The notes below the pieces were generated by a model, which saw only the letters and a list, made by a program, of their open reading frames with translations, had not been told where the DNA came from and made no database searches. The position numbers and the translations under genes were made by a program. Shown piece after piece: positions 1-5,272 of a DNA stretch of 5,272 nt. Source of the stretch: Endomicrobiia bacterium (lineage in GTDB: Bacteria; Elusimicrobiota; Endomicrobiia; Endomicrobiales; Endomicrobiaceae). Location: positions 1 through 5,272 of the forward strand of contig BNVZ01000095.1 of assembly GCA_025998475.1 (NCBI GenBank). Reading direction: 5' to 3'. Each line of letters begins with the position of its first letter. The stretch's first letter is position 1.

Positions 1-2641
1 TTTAGGCGCAATTTTTGGATCTCAGAACGAAAGAGACATAAAAGCCATAAAACCTATAGTTGAAAAAGTTAATTCTTTTGAATATTCTATAAAGAAACTT
101 GCAGACGGTGAATTGAAAAATAAAACCGTTGAATTTAGAGAGCGTCTTTCAAAAGGTGAGACTTTAGATGATATTTTACCTGAAGCTTTTTCTTGTGTTA
201 GAGAAGCTTCGGTAAGAACAATAGGTTTAAGACATTTCGATGTGCAGATAATAGGTGGATATATCCTTCACAAGGGTAAAATTGCCGAGATGAAAACAGG
301 AGAAGGCAAAACATTAGTCGCTACGCTTGCCGCCTATCTCAATGCTTTACGTCAAGAAGGTGTGCATATAGTTACTGTTAACGATTATCTTGCAAAAAGA
401 GATAAAGAGTGGATGGGTGCAATTTATGAAAAACTTGGTCTTACAGTTGGAAATGTAGGTCATGGAACAAGAACTTCAGAAAGAAAAGCGGCTTATAACT
501 GCGATATAACTTATGTTACAAATAATGAGTTAGGATTTGATTATTTAAGAGATAACATGGTTGATGTAAAAGAAGACAGAGTTCTGCGTCCTTTAAGTTA
601 TGCCATTATAGATGAAGTTGATTCAATTTTAATAGATGAAGCAAGAACACCTCTTATTATTTCAGGTGCCGGAGAGCAGTCGACTGATAAGTATTATACT
701 TCAGACAGAATAGTTCCTATGCTTAAAGGCAGAAAAATTACGGAAAACGAAGAAATAAAAGCTAAGTATGATGATGTTGATTTGGCAATAGGTTACGACT
801 ATCTTATCGATGAAAAAAATCATTCCGCTGTTTTAACTGAAGAAGGCGTTCAGAAAGCTGAAAGAATATTAGGAGTAAAAAATATTTATGATGATTTGCA
901 ATCTGAATGGGTGCATCATATAACGCAGGCTATAAAGGCTCACAATTTGTATCGCAGAGATGTCGAATATGTAGTAAATGACGGAGAGGTTATAATTGTT
1001 GATGAATTTACCGGCAGGCTTATGTCGGGAAGAAGATGGTCGGATGGACTTCATCAAGCGATAGAGGCAAAAGAAAATTTAAAAATAGAGGATGAGAATC
1101 ATACACTTGCGACGATAACATTCCAGAATTTTTTTAGAATGTATAAAAAAATTGCGGGTATGACAGGAACTGCGTCGACAGAGTCAACTGAGTTTTGGGA
1201 AATTTATAAACTTGAGGTTGTTGAGGTGCCAACAAATAATCCGATGATAAGAAAAGATTATCCTGATGTTATATACAGAACTGAAAAAGAAAAAGATAAT
1301 GCAATAATTAATGAAATCGAATCATTATGGAGAAAAGGTCAGCCAATGCTTGTAGGAACAAGATCGATAGAAAGGTCAGAGAAAATTGCTTCAATGCTTA
1401 GAAAAAAAGGTATTCCTCACAATGTTTTGAACGCTAAGTATCATGAGCTTGAGGCTCAAATTATAGCCACTGCTGGTGCAAAGGGCATGGTTACAATAGC
1501 CACAAACATGGCGGGAAGGGGTACTGATATTGTTCTTGGAGCTGGAGATAGTGTTAACAACGAGGAAGTTAAAAAATATGGAGGGCTTCATATAATAGGT
1601 ACAGAAAGACATGAATCACGAAGAATAGATAATCAATTAAGAGGACGCTCTGGGAGACAGGGAGATCCGGGTTCCACAAGGTTTTTCCTTTCTATGGAAG
1701 ATGAACTTATGCGCCTTTTTGGTTCTGACAGGATGTCTGTAATAATGCAAAAACTCGGGTTAAAGGAAGGCGACGATATACAGCATCCTTGGATATCAAA
1801 AGCTGTTGAAAATGCACAGAAAAAAGTTGAAGGCATGAATTTTGACGTAAGAAAACAACTTATAGATTTTGATAATGTTATGAATAAACAGAGAGAAGCT
1901 GTTTACAGATTAAGAAATAAAATTCTCGATGGTGAAGATATATCGGATGCAATAAGAGAAATGATAAGGGAGTCCATAGAAGAAAAAGTTAATACTTGGG
2001 CTATCGGAAAATATGCAGAAGAGTGGGATTGGGCAAATATAGACACATGGCTGTCTAGAATTTTTGGAATTAAATACGAAATTGAAAGTAAAGATGGAAT
2101 AAATTTTTTGACCAAAGAAGCCGTGCAGGCAGATATTTATGAAAAAGTTATTGCGGCTTACGAAAAAAGAAAAGAAGAAATTACGCCAGATTTGATGGCG
2201 CAAATAGAAAGAACTGTGCTTTTACAGATGATAGATTCTTCGTGGCGCGATCATCTTTACGAACTAGATCAATTAAGACGTGGTATAGGCTTTAGGGCTT
2301 ATGCTCAGAAAGATCCAAAAGTTGAATATCAAAAGGAGTCTTTTATTTTGTTTGAATCTATGATGAAGAGAATAAGAGAAAATACCATAGAGTATATATT
2401 TAAAATTGAAGCTGATGTAGATTCTACAGATTCCCAAAGAACTGATGCCGAACAGGCGGAGCTAAGTCCCAACTTTGACAAGAAACTTGATTCTAAAAAG
2501 AATCGGATTAAACTTATTAAACCTAGAGATTTACACAAAATAGGAAGAAACGATTTATGTCCGTGCGGAAGCGGTAAAAAATATAAAAAATGCTGTGGCA
2601 TGCCACGGTCAAGTCGCTTGAAATTGTACCTTAAAGAATAA
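1..2641 (+). CDS. secA: Protein translocase subunit SecA (5' end cut by window edge)
   Basis: SecA is the cytosolic and membrane-peripheral ATPase that drives unfolded preproteins through the SecYEG channel. The reading frame is open from nt 2 to the TAA at 2639-2641, giving 879 visible residues. The residues before the TTG at 113 (GAIFGSQNERDIK and onward) are typical SecA N-terminus, so translation starts upstream of the window, probably only about five residues away, judging from the Walker A lysine (visible residue 103; about 106-108 in B. subtilis and E. coli). Numbering from the first full codon: Walker A GEGKT 100-104; Walker B DEVD 204-207 followed by the DEARTPLIISG signature; preprotein cross-linking domain about 220-370; VDEFTGR 333-339; IAGMTGTA 384-391; NMAGRGTD 502-509; arginine-finger motif RGRSGRQGDPG 547-557; helical scaffold and two-helix finger about 740-768; a charged linker; then the zinc-binding SEC-C motif with C853, C855, C864, C865 (CxCx8CC). 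All key ATPase residues are present. A 13-residue tail (867-879) follows the zinc motif, which is more than usual. tsaC follows after 9 nt. Confidence 0.98.
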   Translation, partial: LGAIFGSQNERDIKAIKPIVEKVNSFEYSIKKLADGELKNKTVEFRERLSKGETLDDILPEAFSCVREASVRTIGLRHFDVQIIGGYILHKGKIAEMKTGEGKTLVATLAAYLNALRQEGVHIVTVNDYLAKRDKEWMGAIYEKLGLTVGNVGHGTRTSERKAAYNCDITYVTNNELGFDYLRDNMVDVKEDRVLRPLSYAIIDEVDSILIDEARTPLIISGAGEQSTDKYYTSDRIVPMLKGRKITENEEIKAKYDDVDLAIGYDYLIDEKNHSAVLTEEGVQKAERILGVKNIYDDLQSEWVHHITQAIKAHNLYRRDVEYVVNDGEVIIVDEFTGRLMSGRRWSDGLHQAIEAKENLKIEDENHTLATITFQNFFRMYKKIAGMTGTASTESTEFWEIYKLEVVEVPTNNPMIRKDYPDVIYRTEKEKDNAIINEIESLWRKGQPMLVGTRSIERSEKIASMLRKKGIPHNVLNAKYHELEAQIIATAGAKGMVTIATNMAGRGTDIVLGAGDSVNNEEVKKYGGLHIIGTERHESRRIDNQLRGRSGRQGDPGSTRFFLSMEDELMRLFGSDRMSVIMQKLGLKEGDDIQHPWISKAVENAQKKVEGMNFDVRKQLIDFDNVMNKQREAVYRLRNKILDGEDISDAIREMIRESIEEKVNTWAIGKYAEEWDWANIDTWLSRIFGIKYEIESKDGINFLTKEAVQADIYEKVIAAYEKRKEEITPDLMAQIERTVLLQMIDSSWRDHLYELDQLRRGIGFRAYAQKDPKVEYQKESFILFESMMKRIRENTIEYIFKIEADVDSTDSQRTDAEQAELSPNFDKKLDSKKNRIKLIKPRDLHKIGRNDLCPCGSGKKYKKCCGMPRSSRLKLYLKE

Positions 2642-2645
2642 AAGG
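2641..2645 (+). promoter_or_regulatory. Ribosome binding site of tsaC
   Basis: AAAGG lies 5 nt before the ATG at 2651 and overlaps the last base of the secA stop codon. It is a modest Shine-Dalgarno at workable spacing. It supports this start and suggests that tsaC is translated from the secA transcript; no promoter is seen in the 9-nt gap. Confidence 0.6.
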
Positions 2646-2650
2646 TATAT

Positions 2651-3259
2651 ATGACTTTAAAAATATCAGAAGAGAATGACGGTTCTTATGAAAGAACTGC
2701 GGAAATAATTAAAAATGGTGGAATAGCCATTGTCCCTACCGAGACAGTTTACAGTTTTGCCGTTGATGCTTTTAATATTAAAGCTCAAAAAGCTATATAC
2801 GAAATTAAAAGCAGAAACTATAGAAGACCTCTTGTTTTAATGACTTCCAGTATTGAGGGTGTAAGGGTTCTCGTTGATATTCCGCAAAAAGCGCTCAAGA
2901 TTGCTAAAAGATTTTGGCCGGGACAGCTTACATTGATATTCCCTACAACAGAAATAGGACAGATCTTGTCTGGTGGTAGAAAAAATTTAGGGGTAAGAAT
3001 TCCAGACAGTGAGTTTATGATGAACTTACTTAAAGAGATAGGTGGACCTATTTTTACGACTTCCGTCAATGTTTCAAATAAACAAAGCGCTAAAAATGTA
3101 AATGAAACTTTGAATTTTGACGGAATTGCCGATGTTATAGTTGATGGTGGACAGTGTAAATTTTCTTCTGAATCTACAGTTATAGATACGGTACAATTTC
3201 CGTATGTTGTTATTCGTAAGGGTTGTTTAGATGTTAGAGAATTATTGAAATACATATAG
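2651..3259 (+). CDS. tsaC: L-threonylcarbamoyladenylate synthase, TsaC/YrdC family
   Basis: The family makes threonylcarbamoyl-AMP from threonine, bicarbonate and ATP; TsaD with TsaB and TsaE then transfers the group to A37 of ANN-decoding tRNAs (t6A). The 202-residue length equals a single YrdC domain (E. coli TsaC about 190), without the extra C-terminal domain of long Sua5 proteins. Visible motifs: PTETVY at 29-34; the nucleotide-binding KxR as K53-S-R55, followed by PL at 60-61; FWPGQLTLI at 88-96; GVRIPD at 114-119; the SxN of the active site as S138-V-N140 in TTSVN; EST at 174-176 followed by VID; and a usual C-terminal helix. The segment after PTETVY reads SFAVDA, where most family members have GLG(A/C)DA, a notable departure at a highly conserved loop; SVNVSN likewise departs from the common SAN.SG. 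Catalytic polar residues are kept, so I expect an active enzyme, though the paralogous YciO-type subgroup cannot be excluded. Probably in an operon with secA. Confidence 0.93.
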   Translation: MTLKISEENDGSYERTAEIIKNGGIAIVPTETVYSFAVDAFNIKAQKAIYEIKSRNYRRPLVLMTSSIEGVRVLVDIPQKALKIAKRFWPGQLTLIFPTTEIGQILSGGRKNLGVRIPDSEFMMNLLKEIGGPIFTTSVNVSNKQSAKNVNETLNFDGIADVIVDGGQCKFSSESTVIDTVQFPYVVIRKGCLDVRELLKYI

Positions 3260-3271
3260 CCACCTCAAAAG

Positions 3272-3393
3272 AGCGAACACATAAAAAAAGTTTTTTGAGA
3301 CGATTGATTTTAGACTCAAAACAAATTCCACGGGTTGCAATTTGGCATTGTCTGCGACAGTCAAAAATCAAAAAAAACTTTCGTGTGTTTGCT
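3272..3393. repeat. Large imperfect inverted repeat (palindromic element, about 122 bp)
   Basis: Thirteen nt after the tsaC stop, the outer arm at 3272-3298 (beginning AGCGAACACA) is complementary to 3368-3393 (ending TGTGTTTGCT): 11 consecutive pairs at the ends, including two G-T wobbles, then a small internal loop, then a run of A/T pairs around one G-C. A second inner pair, TGATTTTAGACT at 3305-3316 against AGTCAAAAATCA at 3359-3370, matches at 11 of 12 and overlaps the end of the first by three bases on the right side. The left arm carries about 8 nt more than the right. The loop region holds two further hairpins: CAAATT 3322-3327 with AATTTG 3339-3344, and TGTC 3349-3352 with GACA 3356-3359. 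No coding capacity is apparent. It could be a MITE-like or REP-like mobile repeat, a long transcribed hairpin protecting or ending the secA-tsaC mRNA, or an unusual terminator. No run of T follows it, so it is not a standard intrinsic terminator. Confidence 0.7.
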
Positions 3394-3435
3394 GTGATAG
3401 TCAGCTAACTTTAAAAAAATATAAAACAAAAGAAA

Positions 3436-3465
3436 TGTCTTTTTTTAGTGTAAAAAAGATATAAT
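3436..3465 (+). promoter_or_regulatory. Putative sigma-70-type promoter for glyA
   Basis: A perfect -10 hexamer TATAAT lies at 3460-3465. The expected -35 zone (about 3436-3442, TGTCTTT) matches TTGACA poorly, and no TG extension precedes the -10. The surrounding DNA is strongly A/T rich. Transcription would begin near 3472, giving a glyA leader of about 210 nt. The -10 match together with the gap after tsaC supports separate transcription of glyA, but the call is by eye and TATAAT arises easily in such AT-rich DNA. Confidence 0.5.
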
Positions 3466-3506
3466 CTCTTTAAAAATAAACAGAGTTTTTACTTGTGGAG
3501 GGAAAA

Positions 3507-3599
3507 TTGGAACAGAGAATGTTCTTTTGTGTACAAAAAACGAGTGAAAATCAAGAAGTAAATGCAGAGATTTTTTATATTTTTGCAAGAGATTCTTAA
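3507..3599 (+). CDS. Possible small leader ORF, 30 residues, unknown function
   Basis: A TTG start at 3507 is preceded by GGAGGG at 3497-3502, the strongest Shine-Dalgarno in the window, 4 nt before the start. The frame runs to TAA at 3597-3599. The peptide begins MEQRMFFCVQK and ends YIFARDS; I recognise no family and see no signal peptide or membrane helix. An internal ATG lies at 3519. It sits just after the putative promoter and ends 86 nt before the likely glyA start, in a different frame from glyA, so it would be the first ORF on the glyA mRNA. It could be a real small protein, a leader peptide, or the surviving start of a decayed gene. Codons do not suggest an attenuation device: there are no runs of Ser, Gly or Met. 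The support is the ribosome binding site and position only. Confidence 0.3.
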   Translation: MEQRMFFCVQKTSENQEVNAEIFYIFARDS

Positions 3600-3635
3600 A
3601 ATTTTCAAAAAATCAGATAAAAATCTTAAAAATAG

Positions 3636-3652
3636 AAAAACTAAGAGTTTTT
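3636..3652 (+). other. Short AT hairpin in the glyA leader
   Basis: AAAAACT (3636-3642) and AGTTTTT (3646-3652) are perfectly complementary with a 3-nt AAG loop. In RNA this is a 7-bp, mostly A-U hairpin ending 22 nt before the glyA Shine-Dalgarno. It may affect translation or mRNA stability, but it is too weak to call a terminator and could be chance in A/T-rich DNA. Confidence 0.25.
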
Positions 3653-3674
3653 AGTCGAACACATACAGGCGCAT

Positions 3675-3679
3675 AGGAG
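3675..3679 (+). promoter_or_regulatory. Ribosome binding site that decides the glyA start
   Basis: AGGAG at 3675-3679 touches the ATG at 3680 with no spacer, which is too close for initiation. The in-frame ATG at 3686 lies 6 nt downstream of it, a normal spacing. The site therefore favours 3686, shortening the protein by two residues. Confidence 0.75.
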
Positions 3680-3685
3680 ATGAAA

Positions 3686-4936
3686 ATGGAAAATGTAAAA
3701 AAGAGTGATAGTGAAGTTTATGATGTGTTGGTAAGAGAACTTAAAAGGCAAAGAGAAACTGTAGAACTTATTGCTTCGGAGAATATAACTTCGCAGGCTG
3801 TTATGGAGACTCAAGGCTCTTGTCTTACAAATAAGTATGCCGAAGGTTATTCGGGAAAGAGATATTACGGTGGTTGTGAAATTGTGGATATGGCTGAAAA
3901 TTTGGCAATAGAGAGAGCAAAAAAACTTTTTAATGTTAAATTTGCAAACGTGCAGCCTCATTCAGGTGCACAGGCAAATTTTGCTGTTCAGCTTGCTGTT
4001 TTAAAACCGGGTGATACTATTATGGGGCTTAACTTATCGCATGGCGGACATTTAACCCATGGCAGTCCTTTTAATATTTCAGGGAAGTGGTTTAATATTG
4101 TTTTTTACACTATTGACGAAAAAACAGGTTACATAAATTATGATGAAATGGAAAAACTTTCAGTAGAACATAAACCTAAATTGCTAATCAGCGGCGCAAG
4201 CGCGTATTCAAGAATTTGGGACTGGAAAAAAGTAAACGAAATCGCAAAAAAAGCAGGTGCTTATCATATGGCTGACATGGCTCATTATGCAGGCTTGATT
4301 GCTGCTGGAGTTTATCCGTCTCCTGTGGAATATGCTGATATTACAACGACAACAACTCATAAAACTCTTCGCGGACCTCGTGGTGGTTTGATTCTTACAA
4401 ATAACGAAGAACTTGCAAAGAAAATTAATTCAGCAGTTTTCCCTGGAGAGCAGGGAGGGCCTTTGATGCATGTCATAGCGGCAAAAGCTGTGGCTTTTGG
4501 TGAAGCTCTTAAGCCCGAATTTAAAGAGTACCAAAAACAAGTTTTGACTAATGCCAAAAAACTTGCTGAGGTTTTAGAGAATAATGGTTTAAAAATTGTT
4601 TCTGGCGGTACTGATTCTCATGTATTTTTAGTAGATTTAAGACCTTTAAACGTTAAAGGGAAAGTTGCACAAGAAGTTTTGGAGCAAGCAGGAATAACTT
4701 TAAACAAAAACGGAATTCCTTATGATCCCGAAAAACCTACAATAACATCGGGAATAAGAATTGGTTCTCCTGCAGTTACTACAAGAGGTATGAAAGAGCC
4801 TGAAATGATAAAAATAGCCGAATCAATAGTTAAAGCTCTTAAGAATATTAGTGATGAGAAAATAACATCAGAAGTTAGAGCCGATATGTTAAAGTTATGT
4901 CATGAATTTCCTATATACAAAGGATTAGAATATTAG
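3686..4936 (+). CDS. glyA: Serine hydroxymethyltransferase
   Basis: This cytosolic PLP enzyme interconverts serine plus tetrahydrofolate with glycine plus 5,10-methylene-tetrahydrofolate, the main source of one-carbon units for purine, thymidylate and methionine synthesis. The start at 3686 is chosen because AGGAG is 6 nt upstream; an ATG at 3680 would add two residues. The product is 416 residues, normal for bacterial SHMT. Numbering from the 3680 ATG (subtract 2 for the chosen start): LIASEN 30-35; NKYAEGY 51-57 with the catalytic glutamate E55 and Y53; KRYYGG 60-65 with Y63; QPHSGAQAN 92-100; SHGGHLTHG 120-128 with PLP-stacking H124; MADMAH 197-202 with PLP-binding D199; [15 protein letters not shown] 222-236 with Schiff-base lysine K228; FPGEQGGP 254-261; SGIRIGSP 357-364 with carboxylate-binding R360. 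Every catalytic residue I can check is present. Two usually conserved prolines are serine here: S58 in EGYSGKR and S177 in ASAYSR. It probably has its own promoter and ends at the terminator at 5090-5129. Confidence 0.98.
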   Translation: MENVKKSDSEVYDVLVRELKRQRETVELIASENITSQAVMETQGSCLTNKYAEGYSGKRYYGGCEIVDMAENLAIERAKKLFNVKFANVQPHSGAQANFAVQLAVLKPGDTIMGLNLSHGGHLTHGSPFNISGKWFNIVFYTIDEKTGYINYDEMEKLSVEHKPKLLISGASAYSRIWDWKKVNEIAKKAGAYHMADMAHYAGLIAAGVYPSPVEYADITTTTTHKTLRGPRGGLILTNNEELAKKINSAVFPGEQGGPLMHVIAAKAVAFGEALKPEFKEYQKQVLTNAKKLAEVLENNGLKIVSGGTDSHVFLVDLRPLNVKGKVAQEVLEQAGITLNKNGIPYDPEKPTITSGIRIGSPAVTTRGMKEPEMIKIAESIVKALKNISDEKITSEVRADMLKLCHEFPIYKGLEY

Positions 4937-4970
4937 ATCTTTATGCACATAAATATTTTTCCTCTCTTTG

Positions 4971-5055
4971 CTTGCGGCGGTTGCCGTGCGGTGCGACAAA
5001 TGATTGCAAGTCTGGCAGCGAGCTCAAAGGAGCAAATGCCTCGGTAAGTGGACCG
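4971..5055. other. G+C-rich foldable block of unknown nature (candidate ncRNA or repeat)
   Basis: By hand count 50 of 85 bases are G or C (59%), against roughly one third in the rest of the window. On the + strand it folds into consecutive hairpins: CTTG 4971-4974 with CAAG 5007-5010 enclosing CGGC 4975-4978 / GCCG 4983-4986 with a GGTT loop; GGCA 5014-5017 with TGCC 5037-5040 enclosing GCTC 5022-5025 / GAGC 5030-5033 with an AAAG loop; and CGGT 5042-5045 with ACCG 5052-5055. In AT-rich genomes such islands are often structured RNAs. I cannot assign it to SRP, 6S, tmRNA, RNase P RNA, a tRNA or a riboswitch; the conserved SRP loop GGAAG is absent. It could instead be a transferred or dispersed palindromic repeat, or a 3' UTR structure of glyA. 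One forward frame is open across it (4943-5047, 34 residues, ATG start), but that frame has no Shine-Dalgarno and I do not call it a gene. The strand of any RNA is undecided. Confidence 0.45.
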
Positions 5056-5089
5056 TTGAAAATTTGTGGTTTTGAAATCCAAAATAACT

Positions 5090-5129
5090 AAAGCAGCCAT
5101 GGATATTAAAGTTCACAGCTGCTTTTTTT
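5090..5129 (+). terminator. Intrinsic terminator between glyA and gatB
   Basis: AAAGCAGC at 5090-5097 pairs with GCTGCTTT at 5118-5125, and a run of seven T occupies 5123-5129. Within the loop, TGGAT (5100-5104) can pair with GTTCA (5111-5115) using wobbles, across a 2x2 internal loop, leaving a 6-nt apical loop. This is a good rho-independent terminator for the + strand, ending glyA and any RNA from the G+C-rich block. On the - strand the hairpin is followed only by an interrupted T-rich stretch, so it may serve gatB weakly as well. Its place between convergent genes fits a shared terminator. Confidence 0.8.
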
Positions 5130-5149
5130 GTTTGATTAGTTTAAAATTT

Positions 5150-5272
5150 TTATGTTTCCAATTTTTCTAATAAAATCCTATTAACAATCTGAGGGTTTAC
5201 CTGCCCTTTAGATTTTTTCATAACAAGCCCTATAATTGCACCAACAGCTCTTTCTTTGCCTGATTTAAATTC
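5150..5272 (-). CDS. gatB: Asp-tRNA(Asn)/Glu-tRNA(Gln) amidotransferase subunit B, C-terminal end only
   Basis: The reverse strand is open from the window edge (first codon GAA at 5272-5270) to the stop TAA at 5152-5150, giving the last 40 residues. The end includes [18 protein letters not shown] and then [14 protein letters not shown]. The pattern GKE.A.G...G.VMK.(S/T)KG...NPQ.VN..L...L is the C-terminus of GatB, in the GatB/YqeY-like domain that contacts tRNA. GatB works in the GatCAB complex, which converts Glu-tRNA(Gln) and Asp-tRNA(Asn) to the amidated forms in organisms lacking GlnRS or AsnRS. A free-standing YqeY protein is less likely because NPQ.VN is the GatB form. The gene is convergent with glyA; its promoter, kinase-like core and N-terminus are outside the window. 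Confidence 0.9.
   Translation of the reverse strand, partial: EFKSGKERAVGAIIGLVMKKSKGQVNPQIVNRILLEKLET

Noticed and set aside
113..115. TTG at 113 as the start of secA
   Set aside because: The frame is open to the window edge, and the 37 codons before it encode recognisable SecA N-terminal sequence, so the gene begins upstream of the window.
2818..3255. 145-residue open frame on the minus strand inside tsaC, and similar minus-strand frames inside secA and glyA
   Set aside because: They lie entirely opposite well-supported genes, show no family motifs, and are ordinary shadows of biased codon use.
3272..3393. The palindrome as a standard intrinsic terminator of the secA-tsaC operon
   Set aside because: The stem is mainly A-T and long, and no T run follows the 3' arm, so it does not meet the usual pattern, though it could still shape the 3' end.
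3466..3674. A riboswitch (tetrahydrofolate, glycine or SAM type) in the glyA leader
   Set aside because: The leader is almost entirely A/T rich, and I see none of the conserved G+C-rich cores of these classes.
3641..3961. 106-residue minus-strand open frame over the glyA start
   Set aside because: It is antisense to conserved GlyA sequence and has no recognised motif.
4943..5047. 34-residue forward ORF through the G+C-rich block
   Set aside because: It has no Shine-Dalgarno; the G+C-rich composition alone makes stops rare, and the hairpins explain the sequence better. It is kept only as a note under the block.
4971..5055. SRP (4.5S) RNA or a tRNA
   Set aside because: The SRP GGAAG loop region is absent, and no cloverleaf with a T-loop GTTCGA-like segment can be formed.
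1..5272. CRISPR arrays, transposase genes, phage or defence genes
   Set aside because: I saw no regularly spaced direct repeats and no such protein motifs in any frame.

Overview
The window is about 5.3 kb of AT-rich bacterial DNA (by eye roughly one third G+C). It carries housekeeping genes with a preference for A/T-ending codons and purine-rich ribosome binding sites. Protein style and low G+C fit several bacterial groups. A host-associated, Elusimicrobia/Endomicrobium-like lineage is my best guess, but it is an impression and cannot be proved from the window.

Layout: (1) nt 1-2641, +: secA, the preprotein translocase ATPase, missing only its first few residues at the left edge. (2) nt 2651-3259, +: a tsaC/YrdC-family threonylcarbamoyl-AMP synthase, 9 nt after secA and very probably co-transcribed with it. 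(3) nt 3260-3685: a gap of over 400 nt without a recognisable conserved gene. It contains a large imperfect palindrome (3272-3393), a likely promoter with a perfect TATAAT -10 box (3460-3465), a possible 30-residue leader ORF with a very good Shine-Dalgarno (3507-3599), a short AT hairpin (3636-3652) and the glyA ribosome binding site. (4) nt 3686-4936, +: glyA, serine hydroxymethyltransferase. (5) nt 4937-5149: a gap holding an unusually G+C-rich, foldable block (about 4971-5055) of unknown nature and an intrinsic terminator (5090-5129). (6) nt 5150-5272, -: the last 40 codons of gatB, convergent with glyA.

The genes serve core functions: protein export (SecA), the tRNA t6A37 modification (TsaC), one-carbon/glycine metabolism (GlyA) and amidation of mischarged tRNA (GatB). 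tsaC and glyA lie in a conserved cluster with rpiB in Bacillus subtilis; here rpiB is absent and the structured gap sits between the two. No defence system, CRISPR array, tRNA, rRNA or transposase gene is visible. The unexplained material is the palindromic element after tsaC, the G+C-rich block after glyA, and a short tail on SecA built over a 12-bp palindrome.
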